A DNA stretch of 64,000 bases from Limnephilus marmoratus (lineage: Eukaryota; Arthropoda; Insecta; Trichoptera; Limnephilidae). The notes below the pieces were generated by a model, which worked only from the letters and a program-made list of their open reading frames with translations, did not search any database and had not been told where the DNA came from. The first letter of the stretch is position 1, and each line of letters begins with the position of its first letter. The translations under genes were made by a program, and so were the position numbers. The stretch spans positions 434,001 to 498,000 of the forward strand of contig OU862920.1 of the NCBI GenBank assembly GCA_917880885.1. Direction: 5' to 3'. Positions 11,378 through 23,364 of this stretch are shown in pieces.

Positions 11378-13972
11378 GAGGAACTAGATGGAATGGTAAA
11401 ACAAAACGTTATAGAAAAAATTACAAAACCTACAAAATGGGTGAGTTCGTTAGTCATCGTAGAGAAGCGTGATGGTAAATTGAGGTTTTGTTTAGATCCC
11501 AAAAATTTAAATAAGGCATTACAAAGGTCACACTATCCATTACCAACATTTGAGGAAATTAGATATAGAGTTCATGGAGCAAAAATTTTTTCTCATCTAG
11601 ACGCAACATCAGGATATTGGTCAATTCCGTTAGATAAAGAAAGTGCAGAATTATGTACATTCAATAGCCCATTCGGGAGATATTGTTTCAAACGTTTACG
11701 TTTTGGTATTAAAAATTCTTCAGAAATATTTACTAGAGTAATGAAAGAATTATTTGAAAATATTGAAGGAGTAACAATATTTATTGATGATATTTTAGTT
11801 TTTGGAAAAGATCAAGAGAGTCACGATAAATCTTTAAAACAAGTGTTAGATAAGGCACGGGAAAATAATTTAAAATTTAACATGAGCAAATGTAAATTTA
11901 ACGTCAAAGAAATTAAATTTCTAGGTCATATATTTTGTGATGAAGGAATAAAAGCTGATTATTCACAAATAAGTGCTATTAGGGAAATGAAGTCACCTAA
12001 AGATAAAAAAGAATTACAAAGATTTTTAGGAATGATTAACTATTTAAGTCCATTCATCAAAAATATGTCAGAAAAAACTAATGTATTAAGACAATTATTA
12101 AAGAAAAACGTAGAATTTTTGTGGGATGAAAATTACGAAAAGTCGTTCAATGAATTAAAAAATATAATTAGTTCAGAACCAATTTTGACACATTACGATA
12201 AAAATAAACCGATTACATTATCTGTTGACTCATCAAAATCAGCAGTAGGTATGGTCATTATGCAAGACAAAAGACCAATAGCATATTCTTCAAAAACACT
12301 CACACCAGCACAGACTAGATATGCACAAATTGAAAAAGAATTATACGCTATAGTTTGTGGTTGTTATAAATTTAATCAATATTTATATGGTCAAACCGTA
12401 TATGTGCAAACTGATCATAAACCCTTAATTACTTTATTTCAAAAATCGTTATATGACATACCAGCCAGATTGCAAAGAATGATGCTAGATTTACAAAAAT
12501 ATGATCTCATTGTAGAATATATTCCGGGAAAAAATTTGTACATTGCAGATACATTATCAAGGTCGGCATTGCCAAACACAGAAACATTAACTTTTGAAAG
12601 CGATATTAATTTACATGTTAACACTATAGTTAATAACATGGCAGTAACACCACAAAAATTAGAAGAAATTAAAAAAGCAACTAGGGAGGACACAGCTTTA
12701 CAAATTCTAATAAAGTACTACATTGAAGGTTGGCCGACATCCAAAAATAAAGTTAATTCTTTAGTTAAACAATATTGGAATATACAATCAGAAATAAATG
12801 TTTGTAACGATTTAGTTTTTAAAGGTCATTCTTTAATAATTCCTACAGTTATGATACCAGAAATATTAAAGAAAATGCATGAAGGGCATCAAGGGATTAT
12901 AAAAACAATGAAATTGGTTAGAGATTTTCTATATTGGTCAAATATGAATTCAGATATTAAAAATATGATTGAACAATGTCAAACATGTCTAAAATTTAAA
13001 CCTTCTAATCAACCCGAGTCACTTATATCACACCCAATATCAAACTACCCTTGGGAACGTATTGGTGTAGATATTTTAACATTTAATAATAATTATTATT
13101 TAGTAGTAGTTGATTATTACTCAAAGTATATAGAAATTGCAAATATGAATAAGCATTACACAGCAGATGTAGTAGTAAAAAATTTAAAATCAATTTGCAG
13201 TCGACATGGAATACCATTAGAATTAGTCAGTGATGGAGGTCCACCATTCAATTCAGTTGCATTTAAATCATTTACGTATGAATGGGATATTTATCATATA
13301 ACAACAAGTCCGTATCATTCTCAGTCAAACGGACAAGTTGAAAGTGCAGTCAAAATCGTAAAAAATATTTTAAGAAAATGTCAAGAAGATAAAACCGATC
13401 CATATTTGTCATTATTACTTTATCGTACGACGCCAAAAGAGAATTTACCTTCTCCGTCACAATTATTAATGTCAAGACAACTTCGTTGTAACTTACCGTC
13501 TACTAAAAGTCAGTTAAAACCAAAAGTAGTCAAATTTAAAGAATATAAAAAAGAAACAGAAAATCGTCAAAATAAAATGAAAAAATATGCCGATAGAGGT
13601 AGTCAGAATTTAAAACCATTAAATATTGGGGATAAAGTAGTTTTTAAAAGAAAACCAGAAAGTCATTGAGAGCCAGCAATAGTAAAGGAGTTGTGGAATA
13701 AAAGTCCAAGGTCATACATAATTGAAACTTCAAATGGAAATAAATATAGAAGAAATAGAATTCATTTAAGATATGATAAGTCAAATGAAAATAATAATTA
13801 TAATAGTCAAGAAAAAAGTCAACAAGACAGTCAATCATCAGAAGTAATAAATAAAAGTCAGAATACTAGTCAAATGTATTTTCCAAGTTTAGATTTTGCG
13901 GTTCCATCTACCTCAAGTCAAGTCATTACTAGATCAGGAAGAGTTGTAAAGATTCCTGACAGATACATGTAA
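11378..13972 (+). pseudogene. pol: Pol of LTR element 1 (RT, RNase H, integrase), interrupted by one TGA
   Basis: Continues in frame from Gag-protease after the TAA. Counting from the ATG at 11393: RT occupies about residues 10-190 with the catalytic IDD at 131-133. RNase H has Asp279 and Asp341. Integrase has an HHCC zinc site (His496, His499, Cys529, Cys532) and the D-D-E triad Asp560, Asp614, Glu650. The long frame ends at TGA (13667-13669), where related proteins have Trp. The same frame then runs on to TAA at 13970-13972, ending in the RSGRxVKxPDRY tail common to Gypsy integrases. All catalytic residues are present, so only two nonsense codons separate this copy from a full polyprotein. 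Recoding at either stop is possible but has no sequence support that I can see. Confidence 0.88.
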
Positions 13973-14320
13973 AACTAATTAAAGATATTTACATAAAATA
14001 CAAACATATTATATGTTTTAAATGTGTTTATATAAAAGCATAGTCTTAAGAAAAAATATTTTTTGTTTTGTTTATATAATTTATTGCAAATGTATATGCA
14101 TTGTCTAATGAAGTTTGTTAAAAAATTTGTGTCTAATTTAGTTTGTTAAAAAACATTAAATATGTATTTAAGTTTTCATTATAATTTTTGTTAAAAATGT
14201 CATAATTTAGTAGTAAGTAAAAATGTCGAAAAATATTTAGAGACATGAGATGAAAATTAAAATTTATTATGTTAATTAAAAAATAAAAAATATTTTTTTT
14301 TTTTTATAAAAAAAGGGAGA
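13973..14320 (+). other. 3' non-coding region and polypurine tract of LTR element 1
   Basis: Strongly A+T-rich, no ORF. It ends with the polypurine tract at about 14309-14320, which abuts the 3' LTR and would prime plus-strand synthesis. Confidence 0.7.
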
Positions 14321-14477
14321 TGTTATGTTAAGATCTCTGTGATACAATATTGTCTATGGGAGATCCGGAAATGGGATCACCCACTTTGTACTCTCTGTTC
14401 AAGATGTCAACAAGTATTCCAAATAAATGTTATCTCAAATAATAAATCTTTTAATGTTAATACCTAACATTATAATA
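14321..14477 (+). repeat. 3' LTR of LTR element 1
   Basis: 157 bp, indistinguishable from 9424-9580 by eye. Followed by the target duplication TAAAG. Confidence 0.9.
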
Positions 14478-14597
14478 TAAAGTTTCGTTTAAAACTCAAT
14501 ACGCATGAATTACTTGGTTTACCTAAACTAAGAACCTAATGTTGAAATGAAGTGTGATTTCCAAAACCTGGGCTTACAAATTTGCTGCTTATGGGTT

Positions 14598-14940
14598 TGT
14601 AGGCACCGCGAACATTATTTTTGTGCCCTGTTATTATTTTCAAACTGACAACACTGCCTGCGCAGTCGTAATGCGCAGATGACAGAAGTGAGCTCGGATT
14701 TGACGTAACGTTCGAGATCATTCTGTCACCGGCTTTCTTCCCCACCAGCACTCGCTATTAAATTCGCTTGCGTTAAAATTATTGTCGCGAATAACTCATG
14801 TGAACCTTTAAAGTTACTTTATGTAAATAAATCTACCCATCTAAAAATATCAAAGTGTTATTTATTTGATTGAGTTGCGCGACATTTAGATTGCGGGATA
14901 TCTCCGAGCAGTAAGCAGAGATATTCCGATCCAATCTAAA
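14598..14940 (+). repeat. 5' LTR of LTR element 2
   Basis: 343 bp, starts TGTAGGCACCGCG and ends CCAATCTAAA. Contains an AATAAA signal near 14826. Confidence 0.9.
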
Positions 14941-14942
14941 AT

Positions 14943-14958
14943 TGGTGACCCCGACGTG
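14943..14958 (+). promoter_or_regulatory. tRNA-Trp-type primer-binding site of LTR element 2
   Basis: TGGTGACCCCGACGTG starts two bases after the LTR. This sequence is characteristic of CsRn1/Kabuki elements, which prime with tRNA-Trp. Confidence 0.8.
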
Positions 14959-16350
14959 ATTAAAAGAACTGTGCTGGCGGGGAATGATTGTCGGAGACAG
15001 GGTCCTGGAACAGCATGTAAGTAAAATCTTTTTTAGTATTGCTAAACTTAACGTAAATTCATTTTAGTAAATGTTCCAGTAATTTTTAAAATAAATACAC
15101 GACCGTGTTATTTCGATAGCATTGTCACACATTCTTGTCAAACACATGTTTTACATCTAATTATCAATTGAAACATCATCATCCCACTAATGTTTTAGTA
15201 ACATAATCATTTTTTACAGAATAATAAGTGCGTTTTACATTATTATCCCGCTATGTTTTGTTAAAATAAATTGTTCCTTCCTGAATGATAAGTGCGTTTT
15301 ACCCTCTATTTCAGTGAGAACGGATTGGCGCAGCGATGACCGTAGGTGATCATCACCAGGGAACGAGGCATCCCGAGTTCATCACCAGGGAACGTGAATC
15401 CTGAGATCTCCGCCAGAGAACGCAGGATCCTGAATCCGTCATCAGGGAGACCAGCATCTACTCCATCTGCATCCAGAATTCATCTGAGAATCGTCGCCGG
15501 ATAAAATTGGTTCGACATATTTTTACGACAATGATGCCATATTTTTTCTTGAGGTCAAATTAATACAATAATGTTGCAAATGGCACATGTTCTGAATTGT
15601 AACGATTTTTAAAGTTTCTTTCTTATCATCTAAAACTATTTAATATCATCGAAAACGAGTTTATTTATACAACAAAACTCTCAACGCATTTTATGATAAT
15701 TGGTATTACAATTCAATTCAACCAATAAATAGTGGATGTTAAATTATTCCCACTTATTTTCTATTCAAATTATTTTCATTTGAATATTATTTTAAAATTA
15801 TAAAAAAGATATTAGTGTGGATTATTATTTTTAAAGTATACAATTGAGAATTTCAATTTTTTTAAATATTTTTATCGCTTTGATAATCATTGAACTTGTC
15901 GGATATTCAATATTTTTTTTCTTTCCTGAATTGTCTTTAAGAAAAAGACATACCTAAGTGTGGATAGCATTATACAATTGAGAATTTCAATTATTTTCAT
16001 CTAAAATTGGTTTCACTTGATAATGAATCATTGATCATTACTTTGACAGTCCTCTATGATATATTTTTGCCTCGCCTTTTATAGTTTACAAAAAGAGTGA
16101 TTTCCAAATTTAATCTTAAATTTTGATTTGAATAGTTTTTTAATTTGTAAAAGAATTGACAATTTTGCCAATAGTGGATGCTATATTTTCCCACTTAGTT
16201 TTGATAAAAATCTTAACACCAATTATTTTTATTTGAATATTTTTTAAAAATTTAAAAAAAAGAGGTTAGCGCAGATTATTGCCATTACACTGTCTATTTT
16301 GCCTTCGTCCATATTTATTTAATTGCACCGACGAAGAATCTATCCACATA
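14959..16350 (+). other. Long leader of LTR element 2, capsid region absent
   Basis: No frame of 60 codons or more on the plus strand. A consensus splice donor GTAAGT sits at 15017-15022. A pyrimidine-rich acceptor (CTCTATTTCAG, ending 15314) follows, so a 298-base intron is possible. Repeated CATCACCAGGGAACG-like units occupy 15350-15420. The remainder (15540-16270) is A+T-rich. In relatives this position encodes the Gag matrix and capsid. Confidence 0.55.
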
Positions 16351-19300
16351 ATGGAAAATTACCAGCGAATGGAATGCGGCTCCGGAGATTCGAAAAATGA
16401 ATCGAAGACCAGTTCCAACCCAACAGTATTGGAAATGATTAAACTGGTGGCATTACTCAGACAAGAAGTTAAAGAACTTACGCTTGCGGCAAATAATAAT
16501 TATGATGATACATCAACATACTGCAATCGCTTCCGCACTCGCCGCAATCGGAACGAGCAACCTATGTCGCCAAGGGATCCTCCTAGAAGACCATCAAGTA
16601 GATCTCGGAGTAGATCAGACAACACTTCAACAAACGTGTTTTGCAGACTCCATGCAAGATTTGGCGAAAAGGCTCATAGATGTTACCAACCGTGCTCATT
16701 CAGAACGAAGAGAAATTCCACAGTAGAGACATGCGAAATTCCTACTCAGACTCGTCGTCTTTTCCTTTATGACCAAGAAACAAGCCAAAAGTTTTTAGTG
16801 GACACAGGCGCATGCATTTCTGTGATCCCGAAGACATCGAAAATAGCGAAGAATTACATAACTTCCGACAAGTGCCCCACAACTTTATACGGAGCTAATG
16901 GGAATTCCATCCGAACCTACGGCACAAGGACGATTGAACTTAAGTTCGGCCTCCGGAGAACAATGAAATGGCGTTTCATAGTGGCTGATGTGAATAGAGC
17001 CATACTTGGTGCTGATTTTCTCCATCATTTTAACTTGTCGGTCAACCTAAAAAAGGGTACACTTACAGACCAGTCTACAGGCTTACGGATTCGAGGCGCA
17101 ACTTCCAATGGACCCTCATCCGGTATCTCCAGTATTTCCTCATCACAAAAATACAGAGAGATTTTAAATAAATATCCAAGCCTGACGCGACCGAATATGC
17201 AAGCTCTAAATAGCAAGAAACATACAGTGACGCACTGCATAGAGATCAAGGGTCCACCCGTAACCGAACGAGCTCGCAGACTCGCACCAAAATTGTTAGA
17301 AGCAGCCAAAAAGGAGTTTAATTACCTTATGGAGCAAGGCATTTGCAGGCCGTCCAAGAGTAACTGGGCGAGCCCTTTACACATGGTGAAGAAGCCTAAT
17401 GGGGAATGGCGACCGTGCGGTGATTATCGTCGTCTCAACGCCAAAACGATTCCCGACAAATATCCCATTCCGCAGCTCCAGGACTTCTCCCATAAACTCG
17501 CAAAAGCAAAAATCTTCACAACAATAGATATGCTGAGGGCATACTACCAGATCCCTGTGGAACCAGAAGATATACCCAAAACGGCTATTATAACACCATT
17601 TGGCCTTTTTGAATTTACGACTATGCAATTTGGATTATCCAACGCTGCCCAAAGCTTCCAGCGTTTCATGCATGCCGTAACCAGAGATCTGGATTTTTGC
17701 TTTGTTTATCTTGATGATATCCTTATAGCCTCCAGCAATGAAGAGGAGCATAAAAAACATTTGGATATTCTATTTAAAAGATTAGCAGATAATGGATTGG
17801 TAATTAACATTAAAAAATGTCAATTTGGACTCCCGACTGTTAATTTTCTAGGTCATACCATTTCACCGGAAGGGATGACTCCAATTAAAGAGAAAGTGAA
17901 AACTATTATTGATTTTCCTCTCCCCAAAACAGCCAAAGGATTAAGACGTTTTTTGGGAATGCTCAATTATTATAGAAGATTTTTACCCAACACTATCAGC
18001 GCCCAAACAGCACTTTTTGATTGCATTTCTGGATATAAAAAGAATGACAAACGTATCCTTACTTGGACCCCGGAATTAACGGAGGATTTTAACCAATGCA
18101 AGCGACATCTCGCTTCTGCCGCATTGTTAGCACATCCAGACCCAAACGCTGAATTAGCAGTTATGGTGGACGCATCCGACCTGGCTATGGGAGCATCATT
18201 GCAACAAAATAAAGGTACAGCTTGGCAACCTTTAGGGTTTTTTTCAAGAAAATTTACCCCGGCACAGCGTAAATACAGTACGTTTGACCGTGAATTAACC
18301 GGTGTTTACGAGGCAATAAAGTATTTTAGGAGCAACTTAGAAGGTCGAAATTTTACTATTTACACGGACCACAAGCCCATCACTTTCGCTTTCAACAAGA
18401 AACGAGCCTCAAGTTCTCCTCGCCAAGAGAGACAACTAGATTATATATCTCAATTTACCACCAACATCAAACATATTTCCGGACACCAGAATACAGTTGC
18501 AGATACTCTTTCTCGCATTGAAGAGATAAATAGCCCTTCTGCAATTGACTATGAGAGAATGAGACAAGAGCAGAGTCACGACGACGAAATTACTAAGGCA
18601 CTTGAGGACTCCTCTCTCTCTCTACGTCAAATGGTGATTCCTGGAACTAATTCTTCATTGTGGTGTGATATCTCTACCGGTCATGTAAGACCCTTCGTAC
18701 CATCTAATATGAGAAAAGAGGTAATAGAAAATGTGCATAATGTTTGTCATCCAGGCATTAATGGGACTGTCAACAGTATTAAATTGAGATTTGTTTGGCC
18801 CAACATGGCGAAGGATATAAAGTTCTTTATCAAACATTGCATAAATTGTCAAAAGGCCAAAATCTCCAGACATACAGTCGCGCCAAGAGCCACGTATGTT
18901 CTGCCTGAAGACCGTTTCCGGAACGTCCACATCGACTTGGTTGGACCCCTGCCCGCTTGTAGTGATTATCAATATCTGCTCACCATGATTGACAGATTCA
19001 CTCGCTGGCCCGAAGCAGTCCCCTTAAAGAATATGTCAGCAGACACAGTCGCCACAGCACTGACAACTCACTGGATTTCGAGGCATGGTGTCCCCGAAAC
19101 TATTACGACAGACCAGGGACGTCAGTTTGAGTCATGTCTTTTCAAGAAACTCACAGAAAAATTCGGAATCAAGCATACGCGGACAACCGCCTACCACCCT
19201 CAAGCTAATGGCATGATAGAAAGGTGGCATAGAACCCTCAAGTCGGCACTTATGGCTAACGGCGACCCGAACTGGTTGGAGACTCTCCCTATTATACTAC

Positions 19301-19800
19301 TTGGATTGAGGTCAACAGTTCGTGATGATTTAAAATGCTCGCCTGCTGAACTTACCTATGGTAGAACGCTGAGGTTACCATGTGATTTCTTCACCCCTAC
19401 GCCTCGCGAAGAGCCAGATACTTACGTCGGTCGACTACAAAGAAGATTTGAAAATATAAAATCTACTCCTGCCAGTAATCACGGTTCAGGAAAGTTTTTC
19501 ATACATAAGGATTTACCTTCTTCTACTCACGTTTTTCTGAGAACTGATTCCGCACGAAAATCGCTGCAACTCCCTTACGATGGACCTTACAAAGTGGAAG
19601 AACGTAACGAAAAGACATACGTCATTATCATCAACGGAAAACCAAAGCGCGTATCTATTGATCGCTTGAAACCAGCCTTCGTTCCTTCCGAAGAGAAGTT
19701 GACTATCGAAGAACCTGGCGCAGAACCTCCTCAGGTCAAGATTACTACTACAAGGTCCGGTCGAAAAGTGCACTTCACGGACAGATACCAGTCCGTTTAG
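16351..19800 (+). CDS. pol: Gag C-terminus plus Pol polyprotein of LTR element 2, intact
   Basis: The frame is open from 16279, but the first ATG is at 16351, which I take as the start (1,149 codons). The N-terminal part holds only the Gag tail: a short coiled segment (LVALLRQEVKELTLA), an Arg/Ser-rich stretch and the CsRn1-type CHCC knuckle (CRLHARFGEKAHRCYQPC, near 16640-16695). Then come protease DTGA (near 16801), RT with the LDD box (near 17710), RNase H (VDAS near 18168; TDHKP near 18367) and integrase. Integrase has an HHCC site (about 18738-18852) and D-D-E at about 18930, 19112 and 19222. It ends with a TRSGRxVxFTDRY tail. Every catalytic motif that I checked is present and there is no stop. 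The usual capsid domain (about 200 residues in relatives) is missing, so the protein could reverse transcribe and integrate but not build a particle by itself. Confidence 0.92.
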   Translation: MENYQRMECGSGDSKNESKTSSNPTVLEMIKLVALLRQEVKELTLAANNNYDDTSTYCNRFRTRRNRNEQPMSPRDPPRRPSSRSRSRSDNTSTNVFCRLHARFGEKAHRCYQPCSFRTKRNSTVETCEIPTQTRRLFLYDQETSQKFLVDTGACISVIPKTSKIAKNYITSDKCPTTLYGANGNSIRTYGTRTIELKFGLRRTMKWRFIVADVNRAILGADFLHHFNLSVNLKKGTLTDQSTGLRIRGATSNGPSSGISSISSSQKYREILNKYPSLTRPNMQALNSKKHTVTHCIEIKGPPVTERARRLAPKLLEAAKKEFNYLMEQGICRPSKSNWASPLHMVKKPNGEWRPCGDYRRLNAKTIPDKYPIPQLQDFSHKLAKAKIFTTIDMLRAYYQIPVEPEDIPKTAIITPFGLFEFTTMQFGLSNAAQSFQRFMHAVTRDLDFCFVYLDDILIASSNEEEHKKHLDILFKRLADNGLVINIKKCQFGLPTVNFLGHTISPEGMTPIKEKVKTIIDFPLPKTAKGLRRFLGMLNYYRRFLPNTISAQTALFDCISGYKKNDKRILTWTPELTEDFNQCKRHLASAALLAHPDPNAELAVMVDASDLAMGASLQQNKGTAWQPLGFFSRKFTPAQRKYSTFDRELTGVYEAIKYFRSNLEGRNFTIYTDHKPITFAFNKKRASSSPRQERQLDYISQFTTNIKHISGHQNTVADTLSRIEEINSPSAIDYERMRQEQSHDDEITKALEDSSLSLRQMVIPGTNSSLWCDISTGHVRPFVPSNMRKEVIENVHNVCHPGINGTVNSIKLRFVWPNMAKDIKFFIKHCINCQKAKISRHTVAPRATYVLPEDRFRNVHIDLVGPLPACSDYQYLLTMIDRFTRWPEAVPLKNMSADTVATALTTHWISRHGVPETITTDQGRQFESCLFKKLTEKFGIKHTRTTAYHPQANGMIERWHRTLKSALMANGDPNWLETLPIILLGLRSTVRDDLKCSPAELTYGRTLRLPCDFFTPTPREEPDTYVGRLQRRFENIKSTPASNHGSGKFFIHKDLPSSTHVFLRTDSARKSLQLPYDGPYKVEERNEKTYVIIINGKPKRVSIDRLKPAFVPSEEKLTIEEPGAEPPQVKITTTRSGRKVHFTDRYQSV

Positions 19801-21401
19801 AGAAAAGGCAGACAGAGGCATAGTTTTCCTATAAAAAATAATATTTAATATAAAATCATTATATACTTCCAAATTTGATTCATAGATCTATATTTCTTTA
19901 GTAAATCCACATTATTGACATAAATTTTGTTAGTATTTATTTTTAAAGATTACTGTAACTACAAATAACTAGAGACATCAACTTTTGATGGAAGTTGGAA
20001 CTCTAAGTTTATTTAACTATGTTATTCTTTTACATAATTGATATATTCAATAATCCTGTCTTAAGGAAGGGTTGTTTTTGAAAAATCTCATGTTCATAGA
20101 ACATGATGTCAACATGTATATTTATACAGAACAAAATACCATGTAATATGTGTCGTTTCGTTTTTTTTCCACGCTTTTTTAAGTGCATGATGTGTTTTTC
20201 CATACACTTACAAAAGTGTGATGAGTGTTTTCCATGTTTTTGTAGGTATGTGATGTATCATTCCACAATACCTGGGAAAACATGATGTAGTTTTGCCATA
20301 CGTTTTCAGTATGAAAATTCAAATATGGTAGAAGGTACAATGAACTGCCTTCCCCATTTCCTTATTATAATACCATATTTTGATAGGTGTGGGATGACTG
20401 CTTACCTTTCCCACACCTGTCAAAACGTGAAGCACATTGTTATCATGTATTTATAGGTAAATTTTGTACTCTTTCCGTACTTATAAATGTATGACGTAGA
20501 CCAAAAATGTACAGCTGCTAAAGCATTAAAAATTTTTTTTCATCTATTTTTATAAATATGTCAAAACATGAAAAATCTTTTCAATTTTTTTCAAAATGTA
20601 ATGTTAGACGCAAATAAATAATATGATCTAAAAATAATACAAGCTATATTGTATTTGTTTTCCCATGCTAATAAAGGCATGATGTAATTTTAGATGCACT
20701 TAAATGCATGACCTAATTATAATACCAACTATTGCGTGTAGTATTCCATACTAGTTAATGTATGATGTATGTGTATAATTTTAGTTACACATAGATTTTG
20801 ATCTGCATAGGTTACAACTTTTCATTATGATATCCCACGATCTACGGGACATATGTCTAAACACATTTCTTAATATAGTTCACCTTATTTTTATATACGT
20901 TTAATATTTTTATATATTTATATACGTTTCCTGATGTTCTATACATAAAAAAAATGAACTTTATTAATTTTAAGTACTGAAGTATATGATGCAATTCTGC
21001 AGTGAATATCACACCGCATATAGATATGACGTGGTTGCCCCCTTTCCATATCTCTACGAAGTGTGATACCCATTATGTATTTTCTTTCTTGACTTATAAG
21101 TTGTGTAAAATTTTCACTTATTAATTTTTATCCCTAGTTGTATGATTATAATGAAGACACACGTCACTCATCTTTAATAGATTTGAAGTAATTTAACTTA
21201 GCCAACAGGTTATATATTTTTGTATTAGCACGATGTGGTTTCCCCTTTCCGTAGTTTTTTGGTATTAGCACGATGTGGTTTCCCCTTTCCGTAGCTTATG
21301 AGACTTATAAAAATTTATTAATTTAATTAACTTTTTAAATTTCATTAAGTTTTTCTTTACATATATGTTTGTTTATCGCATAAAATGCTGGTGGGGAGGT
21401 A
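19801..21401 (+). other. 3' non-coding region of LTR element 2 with degenerate repeats
   Basis: From about 20090 to 20780 loose repeats occur built on ATGATGT and TTTTCCATAC cores with variable spacing. At 21222-21254 and 21262-21294 a 33-bp unit (starting GTATTAGCACGATGTGG) is duplicated exactly with a 40-bp period. There is no credible ORF. Confidence 0.65.
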
Positions 21402-21744
21402 TGTAGGCACCGCGAACATTATTTTTGTGCCCTGTTATTATTTTCAAACTGACAACACTGCCTGCGCAGTCGTAATGCGCAGATGACAGAAGTGAGCTCG
21501 GATTTGACGTAACGTTCGAGATCATTCTGTCACCGGCTTTCTTCCCCACCAGCACTCGCTATTAAATTCGCTTGCGTTAAAATTATTGTCGCGAATAACT
21601 CATGTGAACCTTTAAAGTTACTTTATGTAAATAAATCTACCCATCTAAAAATATCAAAGTGTTATTTATTTGATTGAGTTGCGCGACATTTAGATTGCGG
21701 GATATCTCCGAGCAGTAAGCAGAGATATTCCGATCCAATCTAAA
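21402..21744 (+). repeat. 3' LTR of LTR element 2
   Basis: 343 bp, indistinguishable by eye from the 5' copy. Followed by GGTT. Confidence 0.9.
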
Positions 21745-21748
21745 GGTT

Positions 21749-22465
21749 ATTTATTTTTTATAATTATGTGTTCGCAATCATCAGCAACACTAATTATTTA
21801 ATTATGTACCAGTCATCATCAGCAAATATCTATACGTATATTATCTAAAATATAACAGATTACTAACACAAATAGGTACTAGTCTGTGATACTCCAGTTG
21901 CCTTAGACGTCAAATCATACAAGTCATTTATGCTTAAAAGTTGACCACCGTTTTTTTTTTTCATTATGAATAAGTAAAATAATTAAACATACGGAATAAA
22001 ATTTCATGATTTGGTCCATTCAGTGATTAGCCACGTTCCGTTTCGTAACAGGACTCCATGATATCGTAATAAATATTAAACTTGCGCTCGTTACAAACAC
22101 TATTTATTATTTCAAATTTATAAATTTGTCATTATTTGTCACTTGCGAAATGTAGGTGCACGTATGTTTAAATCAAATTACGAACCGAATGAATAGAATA
22201 GAACATCCTGTAAGTACAGCCTCAAAAGGGTGTCGTTAAACTTGCCTCTCTTCTAACTAGTTACAATAAGTGGGCGTAAGCAAGACAGAGAACCTTATCG
22301 GATTTGTGGGCGTCGCTTGACATTCACACAGATAGACCAATACATCAATACTAAGCATTTTTATTGCTTCCAACTTAAAGTGTTTTACCTATACAACGTT
22401 CATCACAACGGTGCTTAAAAAGTGTTCACTTCAAAACTAATACTATAGTAGTTGTGATCTCTTTA
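21749..22465. other. Non-coding spacer, nothing assigned
   Basis: A+T-rich on the left, mixed composition on the right. No motif, ORF or repeat recognised. Confidence 0.45.
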
Positions 22466-22723
22466 AATCTGTAGCGGCTACTTAACCCGCTCTGTGAAAT
22501 TTACCGCAGCGCCACTGACCTCCACAGAATTTGCTGGAAGATAAGGCATACCTACCTTAGCGTGGTAGTAACTGGCGCATCGTAAATAAACACCGCCACC
22601 TAGGCGAAAGACCTAGAACGTCTGGCTGTACCGTTCAAGTGCCCGCAGAAAGTTCGAGCGATTTCTCACCTTTACGTGAATTCGCCGCATTACCTACCGC
22701 GAGAATTAATTACTTGCCACGGG

Positions 22724-22756
22724 TATATAAGCCGCGCTCGCCGGCTCGGAGTCAGT
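22724..22756 (+). promoter_or_regulatory. TATA box and initiator of the solo LTR
   Basis: TATATAA at 22724-22730 and an arthropod-type TCAGT initiator at 22752-22756, at the usual spacing. Confidence 0.6.
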
Positions 22757-23358
22757 CAGTACCTCAGTATTCATTCATCGATAAAGGAACACAGAACGAG
22801 CAGTGTCGCGACTAAGTACCTGCCCGCGCGGGGCACGGGCCTCGCGCTGTCAACAGTGAACATCAATTTATCCAGCGTGACACAGGAACATTCCAGCACC
22901 TTCGAGGAACCTCTCCGACTACCATCTCGACATGAGATGGCAACCAGCACCCTGCAACGAGCAGCTACCACAACCACAACCGGCAACGCGCCATCATCCA
23001 ACATCCTGCAACGAGCAGCAACAACAACTGGCAACGCGCCAGCATCCTCATCCTGCAACGAGCAGCAACAACAATCGGCAACGCGCCAGCATCCTCATCG
23101 CCTCTCAAGGTTCCATCCTGCGTCACGTGTGTGCTCCGACCCACTGGACACACAGCCGCCATATCCCGTCAACACGACGTCGATCGACCGCCTGGACCAA
23201 GGTCTCGTCTACACCGCCATGGTGTAGGGTAACACGCCGGCTTCCTGAAGACCTGTGATCTTCACCGCCGTAATGTCCTGACCTTCATCTTCACTCACCA
23301 CGCAGCAGCATCACTCCACTCCGCTCCCGCTCCGCATCGACCTCCGCTACGTAGCCAC

Positions 23359-23364
23359 AATAAA
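23359..23364 (+). terminator. Polyadenylation signal in the solo LTR
   Basis: AATAAA about 70 bp before the inferred LTR end, as expected at the R/U5 side. Confidence 0.55.

Larger units (their letters stand above)
9424..14477 (+). mobile_element. LTR element 1: young mag-like Ty3/Gypsy retrotransposon
   Basis: A 5,054-bp element bounded by two 157-bp LTRs that I cannot tell apart by eye. It is flanked by the 5-bp target duplication TAAAG (9419-9423 and 14478-14482). Downstream of the left LTR is a primer site starting TGGTGTCAGAAGT. A polypurine run AAAAAAGGGAGA precedes the right LTR. One reading frame encodes Gag, protease, RT, RNase H and integrase in that order but is cut by a TAA and a TGA. 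The paired CCHC-type knuckles and single-frame layout fit the mag (K02A2.6-like) group. Identical LTRs imply a recent insertion. Confidence 0.93.
14598..21744 (+). mobile_element. LTR element 2: CsRn1/Kabuki-like Gypsy element lacking capsid
   Basis: A 7,147-bp element between two 343-bp LTRs that look identical. It is flanked by the 4-bp duplication GGTT (14594-14597 and 21745-21748). The primer site TGGTGACCCCGACGTG (14943-14958) is the tRNA-Trp type used by the CsRn1 clade. Pol is one intact frame, but Gag is reduced to its C-terminal part. A 1.4-kb leader and a 1.6-kb 3' region are non-coding. A G-rich tract (GGTGGGGAGGTA) precedes the 3' LTR. Identical LTRs mean it transposed recently in spite of the missing capsid region. 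Confidence 0.93.
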
